Below, piece by piece: positions 7,587 to 15,350 of a stretch of 20,840 nucleotides of DNA (within the stretch, counting starts at the first letter, position 1; every line of letters starts with the position of its first letter). A program made the translations under genes and the position numbers. This DNA comes from an uncultured Clostridia bacterium (GTDB taxonomy: Bacteria; Bacillota; Clostridia; Lachnospirales; Anaerotignaceae), in assembly GCA_910587735.1 (NCBI GenBank), contig CAJUNT010000010.1, forward strand, positions 75,782 to 96,621, written 5' to 3'. The notes under the pieces are model-generated. The model made no database searches. It was not told the DNA's origin and saw nothing but the letters and a program-made list of their open reading frames with translations.

Positions 7587-9029
7587 ATGATATATTTTAT
7601 CACAAAAGGACACACATTGGAACATGATGTACAAACAATCATACAGGTGTTTTATCCTAATTTGCATTATTATGTTACAGAACAACCTAAACAACAAGGT
7701 ATTACAATAGAAAGTATATTACAACATGAAAAAGCGACAGCGATATATTATGAAAATGGTATACAAAAAGAGTATGCCATTATGGAATATGAATGTGAAA
7801 AACTGTCTACAAAAGAGAAAAAAAGAGTGATAAAATGTTCTATATATAAACTGCTTAAAAAAATAACAGGAATATCCCCACAATGGGGATTTGTAACAGG
7901 TGTGCGTCCTGCAAAAACAATAAATGAACTTTTTGATAAGGGTTATACAGAAAAGCAATGTATAGAATATATGACAAAGGGCTATGATGTCACAGAAAAA
8001 AAGGCAAAACTTTCATTAAAAGTGGCAAAGGCAGAAAGAGATATATTAAGCAAAAATAAACAAAATGATATCAGTTTATATGTGGGTATTCCTTTCTGTC
8101 CTACAAAATGCTTATACTGCTCTTTTACATCTTACCCCTTAGCACAATATCAAAATAGTGTATATGATTATTTAAAAGCATTAAAAAAAGAATTGTGTTT
8201 TTTGGGGGAATATGCCAAGCAATTTGATTTAAAAACAATATATGTAGGGGGTGGCACACCTACATCATTGACAGCGGAACAGTTGGAGTATCTTTTTGAT
8301 AGTATTGCACAATATTTTGATTTGAAAAAGCAAGCAATAGAATTTAGTGTGGAGGCAGGCAGACCAGACACTATTACAAAACAAAAACTGCATATTATGA
8401 AACAATATGGCGTGAATAGAATTTCTATCAATCCCCAAACAATGAATCAAAAAACACTGCGTTTGATAGGAAGACAACACAGTGTAGAAGAAGTAAAACA
8501 AGTATATTGGGAGTCTAGGGAATTGGGTTTTGATAGTATCAATATGGATTTGATATTAGGATTACCAGAAGAAACATTAAAAGATGTAGAATATACTATG
8601 AATGAAATAGAAAAATTGCACCCCGATAATTTGACAATACATACATTGGCAATTAAAAGGGCGTCTCGTTTAAAACAGGAATTTGATTGCTATACACTCA
8701 CAGATGCACAGGAATTGGAAAAAATGATTGATTTGTCTGGGGAGTATGCTGAAAAAATGAATATGCTTCCTTATTATATGTATAGACAAAAAAATATGCT
8801 CGGTAATTTTGAAAATGTAGGATATTGTGTTGCTGGTAAAGAGTGTATTTATAATGTGCAGATTATGGAGGAAAAACAAAATATATTAGCAGTAGGTGCT
8901 GGTGCTAGTACAAAAACAATTGATTTTAGTCAAAATAGAATAGAAAGAATATTTAATGTGAAAAGTGTGGAGGAGTATATTTCACGTATTGATGAAATGA
9001 TAGAAAGAAAAAAAATAGGACTAAAATAA
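7587..9029 (+). CDS. hemZ: HemZ-type radical SAM coproporphyrinogen dehydrogenase-like protein
   Basis: Radical SAM protein of 480 residues, matching the long HemZ branch rather than the shorter HemW/HemN proteins. An N-terminal domain of about 160 residues contains TGVRPAKT, which I associate with HemZ. It is followed by the Fe-S/SAM motif C171-PTK-C175-LY-C178 and the SAM-binding GGGTPT segment. HemZ is annotated as oxygen-independent coproporphyrinogen III oxidase, but no other haem gene is in this window, so the actual substrate in this anaerobe is uncertain. The start at 7587 was chosen because GAGGGA lies 6 bases before it; an upstream in-frame start at 7554 would overlap dtd and has no ribosome binding site. 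A repeat arm begins 6 bases after the stop. Confidence 0.9.
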   Translation: MIYFITKGHTLEHDVQTIIQVFYPNLHYYVTEQPKQQGITIESILQHEKATAIYYENGIQKEYAIMEYECEKLSTKEKKRVIKCSIYKLLKKITGISPQWGFVTGVRPAKTINELFDKGYTEKQCIEYMTKGYDVTEKKAKLSLKVAKAERDILSKNKQNDISLYVGIPFCPTKCLYCSFTSYPLAQYQNSVYDYLKALKKELCFLGEYAKQFDLKTIYVGGGTPTSLTAEQLEYLFDSIAQYFDLKKQAIEFSVEAGRPDTITKQKLHIMKQYGVNRISINPQTMNQKTLRLIGRQHSVEEVKQVYWESRELGFDSINMDLILGLPEETLKDVEYTMNEIEKLHPDNLTIHTLAIKRASRLKQEFDCYTLTDAQELEKMIDLSGEYAEKMNMLPYYMYRQKNMLGNFENVGYCVAGKECIYNVQIMEEKQNILAVGAGASTKTIDFSQNRIERIFNVKSVEEYISRIDEMIERKKIGLK

Positions 9030-9035
9030 CGATAA

Positions 9036-9118
9036 AATTGTGTGAACGAAATTTAAAGTTTTTTGTCCAACTTTTTTACAAAAAAGTTGGTGGGTGTGGG
9101 TGAAACCCACAATAAAAA
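9036..9118 (+). repeat. Hairpin-rich element, single forward arm after hemZ
   Basis: Begins 6 bases after the hemZ stop. Terminus AATTGTGTGAACGAAATTT, the conserved AAAGTTTTTTGTC spacer, stem 2 (CCAACTTTTTT with AAAAAAGTTGG) and stem 3 (GTGGGTGAAACCCAC). Stem 1 is absent. This is the reverse complement of the arm type seen before dtd. Confidence 0.8.
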
Positions 9119-9180
9119 ATATAATTTTAATAAAAGACTTTGTTTATAAAAATAACGATAAAATTACATTAGCAAAAATA

Positions 9181-9213
9181 AAAGTTTGCAGATGTGGACA
9201 GCGTCCGCAAATA
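9181..9213 (+). repeat. Truncated element fragment upstream of hisS
   Basis: AAAGTTTGCAGATGTGGAC with stem 3 in the form GTGGAC-AGC-GTCCGC (one G.U pair). It lies about 20 bases before the hisS ribosome binding site. No T-box leader is recognisable in this 216-base gap. Confidence 0.6.
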
Positions 9214-9245
9214 AAAAACGCAACAACTATTTAGGAGGAATTATA

Positions 9246-10493
9246 TTGAATATTCAATTAGTAAAAGGAACAAAAGATTTATATGGTAGTGAAGTATTAC
9301 TTTGGCAACAATTAGAAAAAAATATCCGTAAGCTTTGTGCAACATTTGGTATTGGTGAAATGAGAACACCTATGTTTGAATTTACAGAACTATTCGCAAG
9401 GGGAGTAGGCGAAACAACTGACATTGTACAAAAAGAAATGTATACATTTACAGATGATGGCAACAGAAGTTTGACATTAAGACCAGAAGGTACAGCAGGC
9501 ACAGTAAGAGCATATATTGAGCATGGTATGCATAATCAACCACAACCTACAAAATTATATTATATTTCTCCAACATTCCGCTGTGAAAATACACAGGCAG
9601 GTAGACAAAGACAATTCCATCAGTTTGGTGTAGAGATGTTCGGCTCTTATAGCCCTGCACAAGATGCAGAGGCGATTTCTGTCGCAACAACATTTTTGGA
9701 ACAATTAGGTGTGAAAAATGTAGAATTGCGTATAAACAGTTTAGGCTGTACAGAATGTAGAAATAGATATAATGAAAAATTGAAACAGTTTATTTCTTCT
9801 CATTTAGACAGTTTATGCGATACCTGCAAACAAAGATATTTAAAAAATCCTTTGCGCGTATTGGACTGCAAAGAACAAGGCTGTCAAAATGTGATTGCAC
9901 AAGCACCTTCTGTATTGGAATGTTTGGATGAAGAATGCACAGCACATTTTGAAAAAGTACAGGCAATATTAAAAGAAATGGGTATCGCTTTTACTATAGA
10001 CACTAAAATTGTAAGAGGTTTGGACTACTATACAAGAACAGTATTTGAATTTGTATCAGATGGTTTGACAGTATGCGGTGGCGGACGTTATGATAAATTA
10101 GTAGAAGAATGTGGAGGAAAACCAACGGGAGCAGTAGGATTTGGTATGGGTATGGAACGCTTAATTATGATACTGCAAAAGCAATATGGTGAAAGTGAAT
10201 TGAAAAATGATACTGCAATATATATTGGTGCTATGGGAGAAAAAGGACTCATTCAGTCACAGGCATTGACATTGCAGTTAAGAAAACAGGGTATACACGC
10301 AGAATGTGATACTGTGGAAAGAAGTGTTAAAGCACAAATGAAATATGCAAATAAAATCAATGCGCACTATTCTGTTATAATTGGAAATACAGAAATAGAA
10401 CAAAATCAAATTGAATTGAAAAATATGAAGGAAGGTACAAAAGAAAATATTGTACTTTCTGATTTGATAGATGTCATAAAACAACGTGTGTGA
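9246..10493 (+). CDS. hisS: Histidyl-tRNA synthetase
   Basis: Class II aminoacyl-tRNA synthetase of 415 residues that charges tRNA-His. Visible are the N-terminal VKGTKDLYG segment, motif 2 (FRCENTQAGRQRQFHQFGVE), the histidine-binding R257-GLDYYTRTVFEF block, motif 3 (AVGFGMGMERLIM) and a C-terminal anticodon-binding domain. The middle insertion carries several cysteines (LCDTCKQRYL...DCKEQGC), as in many Firmicutes. The start is a TTG at 9246, chosen because AGGAGG (9233-9238) lies 7 bases upstream; the longer reading frame from 9186 starts inside a repeat fragment. It normally precedes aspS, but here a solitary hsdS follows 36 bases later. Confidence 0.96.
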   Translation: MNIQLVKGTKDLYGSEVLLWQQLEKNIRKLCATFGIGEMRTPMFEFTELFARGVGETTDIVQKEMYTFTDDGNRSLTLRPEGTAGTVRAYIEHGMHNQPQPTKLYYISPTFRCENTQAGRQRQFHQFGVEMFGSYSPAQDAEAISVATTFLEQLGVKNVELRINSLGCTECRNRYNEKLKQFISSHLDSLCDTCKQRYLKNPLRVLDCKEQGCQNVIAQAPSVLECLDEECTAHFEKVQAILKEMGIAFTIDTKIVRGLDYYTRTVFEFVSDGLTVCGGGRYDKLVEECGGKPTGAVGFGMGMERLIMILQKQYGESELKNDTAIYIGAMGEKGLIQSQALTLQLRKQGIHAECDTVERSVKAQMKYANKINAHYSVIIGNTEIEQNQIELKNMKEGTKENIVLSDLIDVIKQRV

Positions 10494-10529
10494 TAGAAGT
10501 GTGTTTTTGAATTGCGAGGAGGTGAGAAA

Positions 10530-11669
10530 ATGACTAAAAAAAAGCCTCGTATTCGATTTGCTGGTTTTGATGGGGAGTGGGAAAGACGGAAGTTAATGAA
10601 CGAAGTGTTTTCTATTGATACTGGAAAAAGCAAATTTACACTAAAAACAACAGGAAACTATGAAATTCTTGGCTCTACATCTTTAATTGGGTATGATGAT
10701 TCTTATGATTATGAAGGAGACTTTTTACTAACTGCTCGTGTTGGGGCAAATGCTGGAGAACTCTATAGACACTCTGGAAAAGTCAAAATCAGTGATAATA
10801 CGGTGTTTATACAAGGACAACAACTTGATTTTATATATTATGCTTTATTGAATTTTGATATAAAGAAACTTTCTTTTGGTACAGGTCAACCACTAATAAA
10901 AGCTAGTGAACTAAAAAATCAAAATCTGTTGATACCTATTTCTAATAGTGAAAAAGAACAAATTAGTGTATACTTCTGTAATCTTGATAGACTTATCACA
11001 CTTCATCAGAATAAGTATGACAAATTGACCAATATTAAAAAGGCAATGCTTGAAAAAATGTTCCCGAAAAATGGTGCAAATGTCCCAGAAATTAGATTTA
11101 AGGGGTTTTCTGATGATTGGGAACGACGTAAGTTAGAAGAAGTAGTTGATATATATGATGGAGTTCATCAAACTCCTGAATACAAAGATAGTGGAATTAT
11201 GTTTTTATCCGTTGAGAATATCACTACTTTAAAATCGAATAAATATATATCTGAAGAATCATTTAAAAAGGATTATAAAGTATATCCTCAAAAAGGCGAC
11301 ATTCTTATGACAAGAATAGGAGATGTCGGAACTCCAAATGTCGTAGAAACTATGGAAAAATTGGCTTTTTATGTAAGTTTAGCACTTTTAAAGCCAACAA
11401 ATATAGAATCCTATTTTTTATGTAATGCTATTCAATCCTCATTATTTCAAAAAAGGTTAAGAGATAGAACTTTGATTACTGCGATTCCACAAAAAATAAA
11501 TAAAGAGGAAATTGGAAAAATTGATATTATTTTGTCTACCTTTGTACAAGAACAACGACAAATTGGGGCATTTTTCAAACAACTTGACAAACTTATTGCG
11601 CTTCATCAGAAAAGGGTGGAGAAGTTGCAAAGTATAAAAAAAGCGTGTATAGAAAAGATGTTTGTTTAA
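10530..11669 (+). CDS. hsdS: Type I restriction-modification specificity subunit, solitary
   Basis: DNA-recognition subunit of 379 residues with the usual two-repeat design. Half 1 begins RIRFAGFDGEWERRKL and ends in a helical spacer (LDRLITLHQNKYDKLTNIKKAMLEKMF). Half 2 begins EIRFKGFSDDWERRKL and ends LDKLIALHQKRVEKLQSIKKACIEKMF. Each half carries a target recognition domain, so the full protein should read a bipartite site. The start follows a perfect AGGAGGTGA. No hsdM or hsdR lies in the window, so it would have to work with a methylase/nuclease encoded elsewhere, or be silent. More CTT and CGT codons than the neighbours, and its place where aspS is common, suggest horizontal arrival. 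The frame is intact, so it is not an obvious pseudogene. Confidence 0.92.
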   Translation: MTKKKPRIRFAGFDGEWERRKLMNEVFSIDTGKSKFTLKTTGNYEILGSTSLIGYDDSYDYEGDFLLTARVGANAGELYRHSGKVKISDNTVFIQGQQLDFIYYALLNFDIKKLSFGTGQPLIKASELKNQNLLIPISNSEKEQISVYFCNLDRLITLHQNKYDKLTNIKKAMLEKMFPKNGANVPEIRFKGFSDDWERRKLEEVVDIYDGVHQTPEYKDSGIMFLSVENITTLKSNKYISEESFKKDYKVYPQKGDILMTRIGDVGTPNVVETMEKLAFYVSLALLKPTNIESYFLCNAIQSSLFQKRLRDRTLITAIPQKINKEEIGKIDIILSTFVQEQRQIGAFFKQLDKLIALHQKRVEKLQSIKKACIEKMFV

Positions 11670-11720
11670 ATCACCTACGGAGAACAAAAGTTGATTTCCA
11701 TGTACAAATAACGACATCTA

Positions 11721-11750
11721 TTGACAGAGTATATTTATTGATTGTATAAT
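11721..11750 (+). promoter_or_regulatory. Strong predicted sigma-A promoter upstream of the SLH gene
   Basis: Perfect -35 TTGACA (11721-11726), 18-base spacer and perfect -10 TATAAT (11745-11750). Transcription should start near 11757, giving a leader of about 115 bases for the SLH gene that contains the large hairpin at 11775-11824. Confidence 0.7.
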
Positions 11751-11774
11751 GTAGAAGCATATAACAGTAATTGA

Positions 11775-11824
11775 CAAATGATGAATTTCCCCCCTTATTA
11801 CAAAAAAAGGGGGGCATTCATTTG
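11775..11824 (+). terminator. Long hairpin: hsdS terminator and/or SLH leader attenuator
   Basis: The core stem CCCCCCTT (11789-11796) pairs with AAGGGGGG (11807-11814), and an outer CAAATG/CATTTG pair adds length. The downstream tract (TTTGCCTTTTATT) is only moderately T-rich. It could end hsdS transcription, but it also lies about 20 bases after the predicted start of the SLH transcript, so it may act as a leader attenuator or release a short RNA. Confidence 0.6.
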
Positions 11825-11871
11825 CCTTTTATTAGGGGAGAAAGCTTATATATTATTAGGGGGAAGGTATT

Positions 11872-13911
11872 ATGAAGGCAAAAAAGGCTCTTGCAGTGCT
11901 TTTTACATTGAGTATTAGTGTAAGCAGTTTGCCTATTACAGCAAGTGCGCAGGAAATCACACAACAACAAAAAGAGGATATTCAAACAGAACAATCAGAA
12001 CAGTTTACAATAGATACAGAGGCTGAAAAGCAAACACCAGAAAATATAGGGGCTGAGCAACAAACACCAGAAAATATAGGGGCTGAGCAACAAACACCAG
12101 AAAATACAGGGGCTGAGCAACAAACACCAGAAAATACAGAAGCTGAAAAGCAAACACCAGAAAATACAGAAGCTGAAGAGCAAACACCAGAAAATACAGG
12201 GGCTGAGCAACAAACACCAGAGCCAGAGAATACAACAAATGAGCAACAAACAAAAGTAAAAACAATTACAATACAATTTGATAGCAATGGTGCAGAAGGA
12301 ACACCACCAGAAAATATTACTATAGCAACAGGTGAAGAATTTGAACCAGAATATCATACTATGACAAAAGAAAATCACTTTTTTGCAGGTTGGTCACTAC
12401 AGCAGAATAGTGCAGATATATTGTTTACTGTAAATGAAAAAATAATAGTGCAGAAATTTCCTGATGATGTGACTGAAAATGTCACATTATATGCTGTTTG
12501 GCAAGAAGTGAAACCATGTCAAATATTGTATGATTTGGGTAATGGTGAATTGATAAGAGAACACACACAAACAGGAACACTCCCCCAAAATATACCTTAT
12601 GAAAATCAAAATGGAAATCAAATTATTCAGTGGAAAAATGCACAGGACGATGTTGTTGATGTTTCATCACAAATCATAACGGATAATACAATATATTATG
12701 CTGTTTATGAACAACAAATTTCTTTGCTTGAAACAGTAAAACATATCAAATATATGGATGGGGATAATGGTAATTTTTATCCTGATAAAGCATTGACAAG
12801 AGCAGAGGCGTGTCAAATATTATATACATTGCTGAAACAAAAACAAATTCCTCAAAAAACATTTACTGATGTTTCTGAAAATGATTGGTATGCAAATGCT
12901 GTATGTACATTGGCTACAATGGGACTGGTAGAAGGATATGGAGAAGATTTTCAGCCCCAAAAAGAAATGACAAGAGCAGAGTTTTTAGCAATATTAAATA
13001 GAATATACCCATACGATGGTACAATACAAACATTTGCTGATGTGCCAGGAGAACACTGGGCAGCACAAGCAATATCAAATGCAGTAGAAAAAGGTTGGAT
13101 TTATGGTGAGGGTAATATTTATCCTGACAATACTATAAAAAGACAGGAAGTAGCAGTCATATTAAACAAAGTATTGAACAGAAAAGCAGATAAAAATATC
13201 ATAGCAGAAAATACTGTCAGAGAATTTTTTGATGTATCCCCTACACACTGGGCTTATTATGATATATTAGAGGCATCTGTTGCACATGAATATCAATATA
13301 CAGAACAATATGAAGTATGGACATCTTTCCAAAAAGAAACACTCAATATAGCCAGCGGACTTTATAACAAAAATGGTACGCTTTATTATGTGGAACAAAA
13401 CGGAAATTTAGCAAGAAACAAAACAGTTGATGGTTTTACATTTGGTGCAGATGGAAAATATACAACAAATTCTGAAATATTGGATAATAAACTTTCTGAA
13501 ATTATACAAAGTCATACAAATAGTAATATGACGCAAGAACAAAAATTAAAAGTGGTTCATGAGTATGTAAGAGATAATTATAACTATTTGAAACGCCCTT
13601 TTGTACAGAAAGGACAAACAGATTGGGAAAAACAATATGCATTAGATATGTTGGATATGAAAAAGGGAAATTGTTATAGCTTTGCAGCATTATATTATTA
13701 TTTAGCAAAACAAATAGGATATGATGCTCATGCAGTGATAGGAACAGTAGGACATGAACATTCTCCTCATGGTTGGGTAGAAATTGCTATGGATGGTACA
13801 ACATATATTTTTGATGCAGAAATGGAAATGGCTTATAGAAAACGTGGTATTTATCATGATATATTTAAAAAGACATATGATAATGCACCATTTTTATATA
13901 TTAAGTGGTAA
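11872..13911 (+). CDS. Secreted SLH-domain protein with transglutaminase-like domain
   Basis: Surface protein of 679 residues. Signal peptide 1-26 (cleavage after ASA). Low-complexity spacer of decapeptide repeats QTPENxxAEx (about 54-125). InlB/Flg_new-type beta-grasp repeat (about 128-213: FDSNGAEGTPP...FAGWS...YAVW) and a second, weaker one (to about 282). Three SLH domains (about 288-476; FYPDKALTRAEA, FTDVSENDWYANAV, FADVPGEHWAAQAI, FFDVSPTHWAYYDI). A short cell-wall-binding-like segment (GTLYYVEQNGNL...DGFTFGADG). C-terminal transglutaminase-like domain with the triad C601 (KGNCYSF), H633 (HGWVEI) and D648 (YIFDAE). SLH domains bind cell-wall polysaccharide; the enzyme domain may be a peptidase or cross-linker, substrate unknown. 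The ATG follows AGGGGGAAGG. The MBOAT gene starts 15 bases downstream. Confidence 0.9.
   Translation: MKAKKALAVLFTLSISVSSLPITASAQEITQQQKEDIQTEQSEQFTIDTEAEKQTPENIGAEQQTPENIGAEQQTPENTGAEQQTPENTEAEKQTPENTEAEEQTPENTGAEQQTPEPENTTNEQQTKVKTITIQFDSNGAEGTPPENITIATGEEFEPEYHTMTKENHFFAGWSLQQNSADILFTVNEKIIVQKFPDDVTENVTLYAVWQEVKPCQILYDLGNGELIREHTQTGTLPQNIPYENQNGNQIIQWKNAQDDVVDVSSQIITDNTIYYAVYEQQISLLETVKHIKYMDGDNGNFYPDKALTRAEACQILYTLLKQKQIPQKTFTDVSENDWYANAVCTLATMGLVEGYGEDFQPQKEMTRAEFLAILNRIYPYDGTIQTFADVPGEHWAAQAISNAVEKGWIYGEGNIYPDNTIKRQEVAVILNKVLNRKADKNIIAENTVREFFDVSPTHWAYYDILEASVAHEYQYTEQYEVWTSFQKETLNIASGLYNKNGTLYYVEQNGNLARNKTVDGFTFGADGKYTTNSEILDNKLSEIIQSHTNSNMTQEQKLKVVHEYVRDNYNYLKRPFVQKGQTDWEKQYALDMLDMKKGNCYSFAALYYYLAKQIGYDAHAVIGTVGHEHSPHGWVEIAMDGTTYIFDAEMEMAYRKRGIYHDIFKKTYDNAPFLYIKW
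12031..12246 (+). repeat. 30-bp in-frame tandem repeat in the SLH gene
   Basis: Six 30-base units (12031-12210) beginning CAAACACCAGAAAATA, with a diverged 36-base seventh to 12246. They encode QTPEN(I/T)(G/E)AE(Q/K/E). Units differ mainly at the third codons and in GGGGCTGAGCAA versus GAAGCTGAAAAG, so neighbouring copies are near-identical and prone to change in number. Confidence 0.95.
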
Positions 13912-13926
13912 AAAGGAAGATGAAGC

Positions 13927-15339
13927 ATGGTATTTAGTTCAGCCATTTTTTTATATTGGTTTTTGCCTTTTACATTTTTGATTTATCATGTTATATCAAA
14001 TAATAAATGTAAAAATGTGATATTAACATTGGCGAGTTTGGTATTTTATGCTTTTGGACAAATACAATATTTGCCTTTGCTTTTGTTTTCTGTTTTTTGC
14101 AATTATTTATTTGGTATATTGCTTTCGGAAAATACGACTTGTAATAAAAAAAGAAAATGTATTATAGCAATAGCGTTGTTTGTGAATATCGCTTTGCTTT
14201 GTGTGTTTAAATATACTGACTTTTTTATAGTATCTCTGAATAGTATATTGCACACCAATATTCCAATTACGGGTATCACATTGCCTATTGGTATTTCTTT
14301 TTTTACATTTCAGGGTATTTCCTATGTTGTTGATGTGTATAGAAATCAAAAAGAAGGTACAAAAGATTTTTTGAAAGTGCTTTTGTATATTTCTTTTTTT
14401 CCTCAGCTCATCGCTGGACCTATTATAAAATATCATGATATTTCTATGCAGATTGATAACCGCGTTTGTACACTAAAACAAACTGCAGAAGGTTTTAGAC
14501 GTTTTGTTATGGGATTGTCTAAAAAACTTTTGCTTTCTAATACTATGGGATTGCTAGCAGATAGCGTTTTTTCACTCAGTGCAGAGCAGTTGGATATCCG
14601 TATAGCATGGCTGGGAGCAGTTTGTTATGTGTTTCAAATTTATTTTGATTTTAGTGGTTATAGTGATATGGCAATCGGATTGGGTAAAGTGTTTGGTTTC
14701 CATTTTAAAGAAAATTTCAATTATCCTTATACAGCAGACAGTATAAAAGAATTTTGGAGAAGATGGCACATTTCGCTTTCTTCTTGGTTTCGGGATTATT
14801 TGTATATTACTTTAGGGGGTAACCGCTTTGGAAAATACAGAACAATGCTCAATAAATTGATAGTGTTTTTTGCCACGGGATTTTGGCATGGTGCAAATGT
14901 AACATTTATACTTTGGGGATTGTTTCATGGACTTTTTTCAGTGCTGGAACAATGTCATATTATACCCATACAACATATGCATAAAAAATGGACAGGGCAT
15001 ATTTATACTATGATTGTTGTAACAGTGGGTTTTGTGCTTTTTAGAAGTGAAAGCGTGTCACAAGCATTTATGATAATTACTAAAATGTTTACAATATCCC
15101 CTGTTACAATGGAAAATACATATTTTTTAGTGCAATTATTGACACCATATACCATATTTATATTTTTTGCTTGTATACTGTTTTCTATTGATATATTGCC
15201 TAGATTACAGCAAAGAGGTATTGTGCAAAAAAGTATTGCAGAATGTAGCAGCTATGTCATTGCTATGATACTTTTTATTTTTAGCATAATTGATTTGTCT
15301 GCATCTACATTTAATCCTTTTATTTATTTTCAATTTTAG
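13927..15339 (+). CDS. MBOAT-family O-acyltransferase (AlgI/PatA-like)
   Basis: Polytopic membrane protein of 470 residues with about ten hydrophobic segments. The MBOAT core is clear: FNYPYTADSIKEFWRRWHIS, SSWFRDYLYITLGGNRFG and FWHGANVTFILWGLFHG with H321 and H334, the conserved histidines of this family. Such proteins pass acyl (usually acetyl) groups across the membrane to a partner that modifies an extracytoplasmic polysaccharide (AlgI in alginate, PatA in peptidoglycan or secondary wall polymer, DltB for teichoic acid). No dlt genes are present, so O-acetylation of a glycan is more likely than D-alanylation. It lies 15 bases after the SLH gene and 11 before the SGNH gene, so the three are almost certainly one operon. 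The ATG follows AAGGAAGA. Confidence 0.92.
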   Translation: MVFSSAIFLYWFLPFTFLIYHVISNNKCKNVILTLASLVFYAFGQIQYLPLLLFSVFCNYLFGILLSENTTCNKKRKCIIAIALFVNIALLCVFKYTDFFIVSLNSILHTNIPITGITLPIGISFFTFQGISYVVDVYRNQKEGTKDFLKVLLYISFFPQLIAGPIIKYHDISMQIDNRVCTLKQTAEGFRRFVMGLSKKLLLSNTMGLLADSVFSLSAEQLDIRIAWLGAVCYVFQIYFDFSGYSDMAIGLGKVFGFHFKENFNYPYTADSIKEFWRRWHISLSSWFRDYLYITLGGNRFGKYRTMLNKLIVFFATGFWHGANVTFILWGLFHGLFSVLEQCHIIPIQHMHKKWTGHIYTMIVVTVGFVLFRSESVSQAFMIITKMFTISPVTMENTYFLVQLLTPYTIFIFFACILFSIDILPRLQQRGIVQKSIAECSSYVIAMILFIFSIIDLSASTFNPFIYFQF

Positions 15340-15350
15340 GTGTTGTTATT

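Noticed and set aside
9030..9245. T-box leader for hisS
   Set aside because: No T-box consensus or antiterminator pairing could be recognised; the gap is explained by element sequence.
9186..9245. N-terminal extension of HisRS
   Set aside because: The extension is translated from a repeat fragment; the TTG start with AGGAGG gives the normal length.
12031..12246. CRISPR array
   Set aside because: Units are contiguous, without unique spacers, and in frame inside a coding sequence.
11982..12378. Three overlapping minus-strand ORFs of 86-127 codons opposite the SLH gene
   Set aside because: They are the reverse reading of the 30-base repeat array, Cys/Phe-rich and without ribosome binding sites; the plus-strand protein has clear domains.
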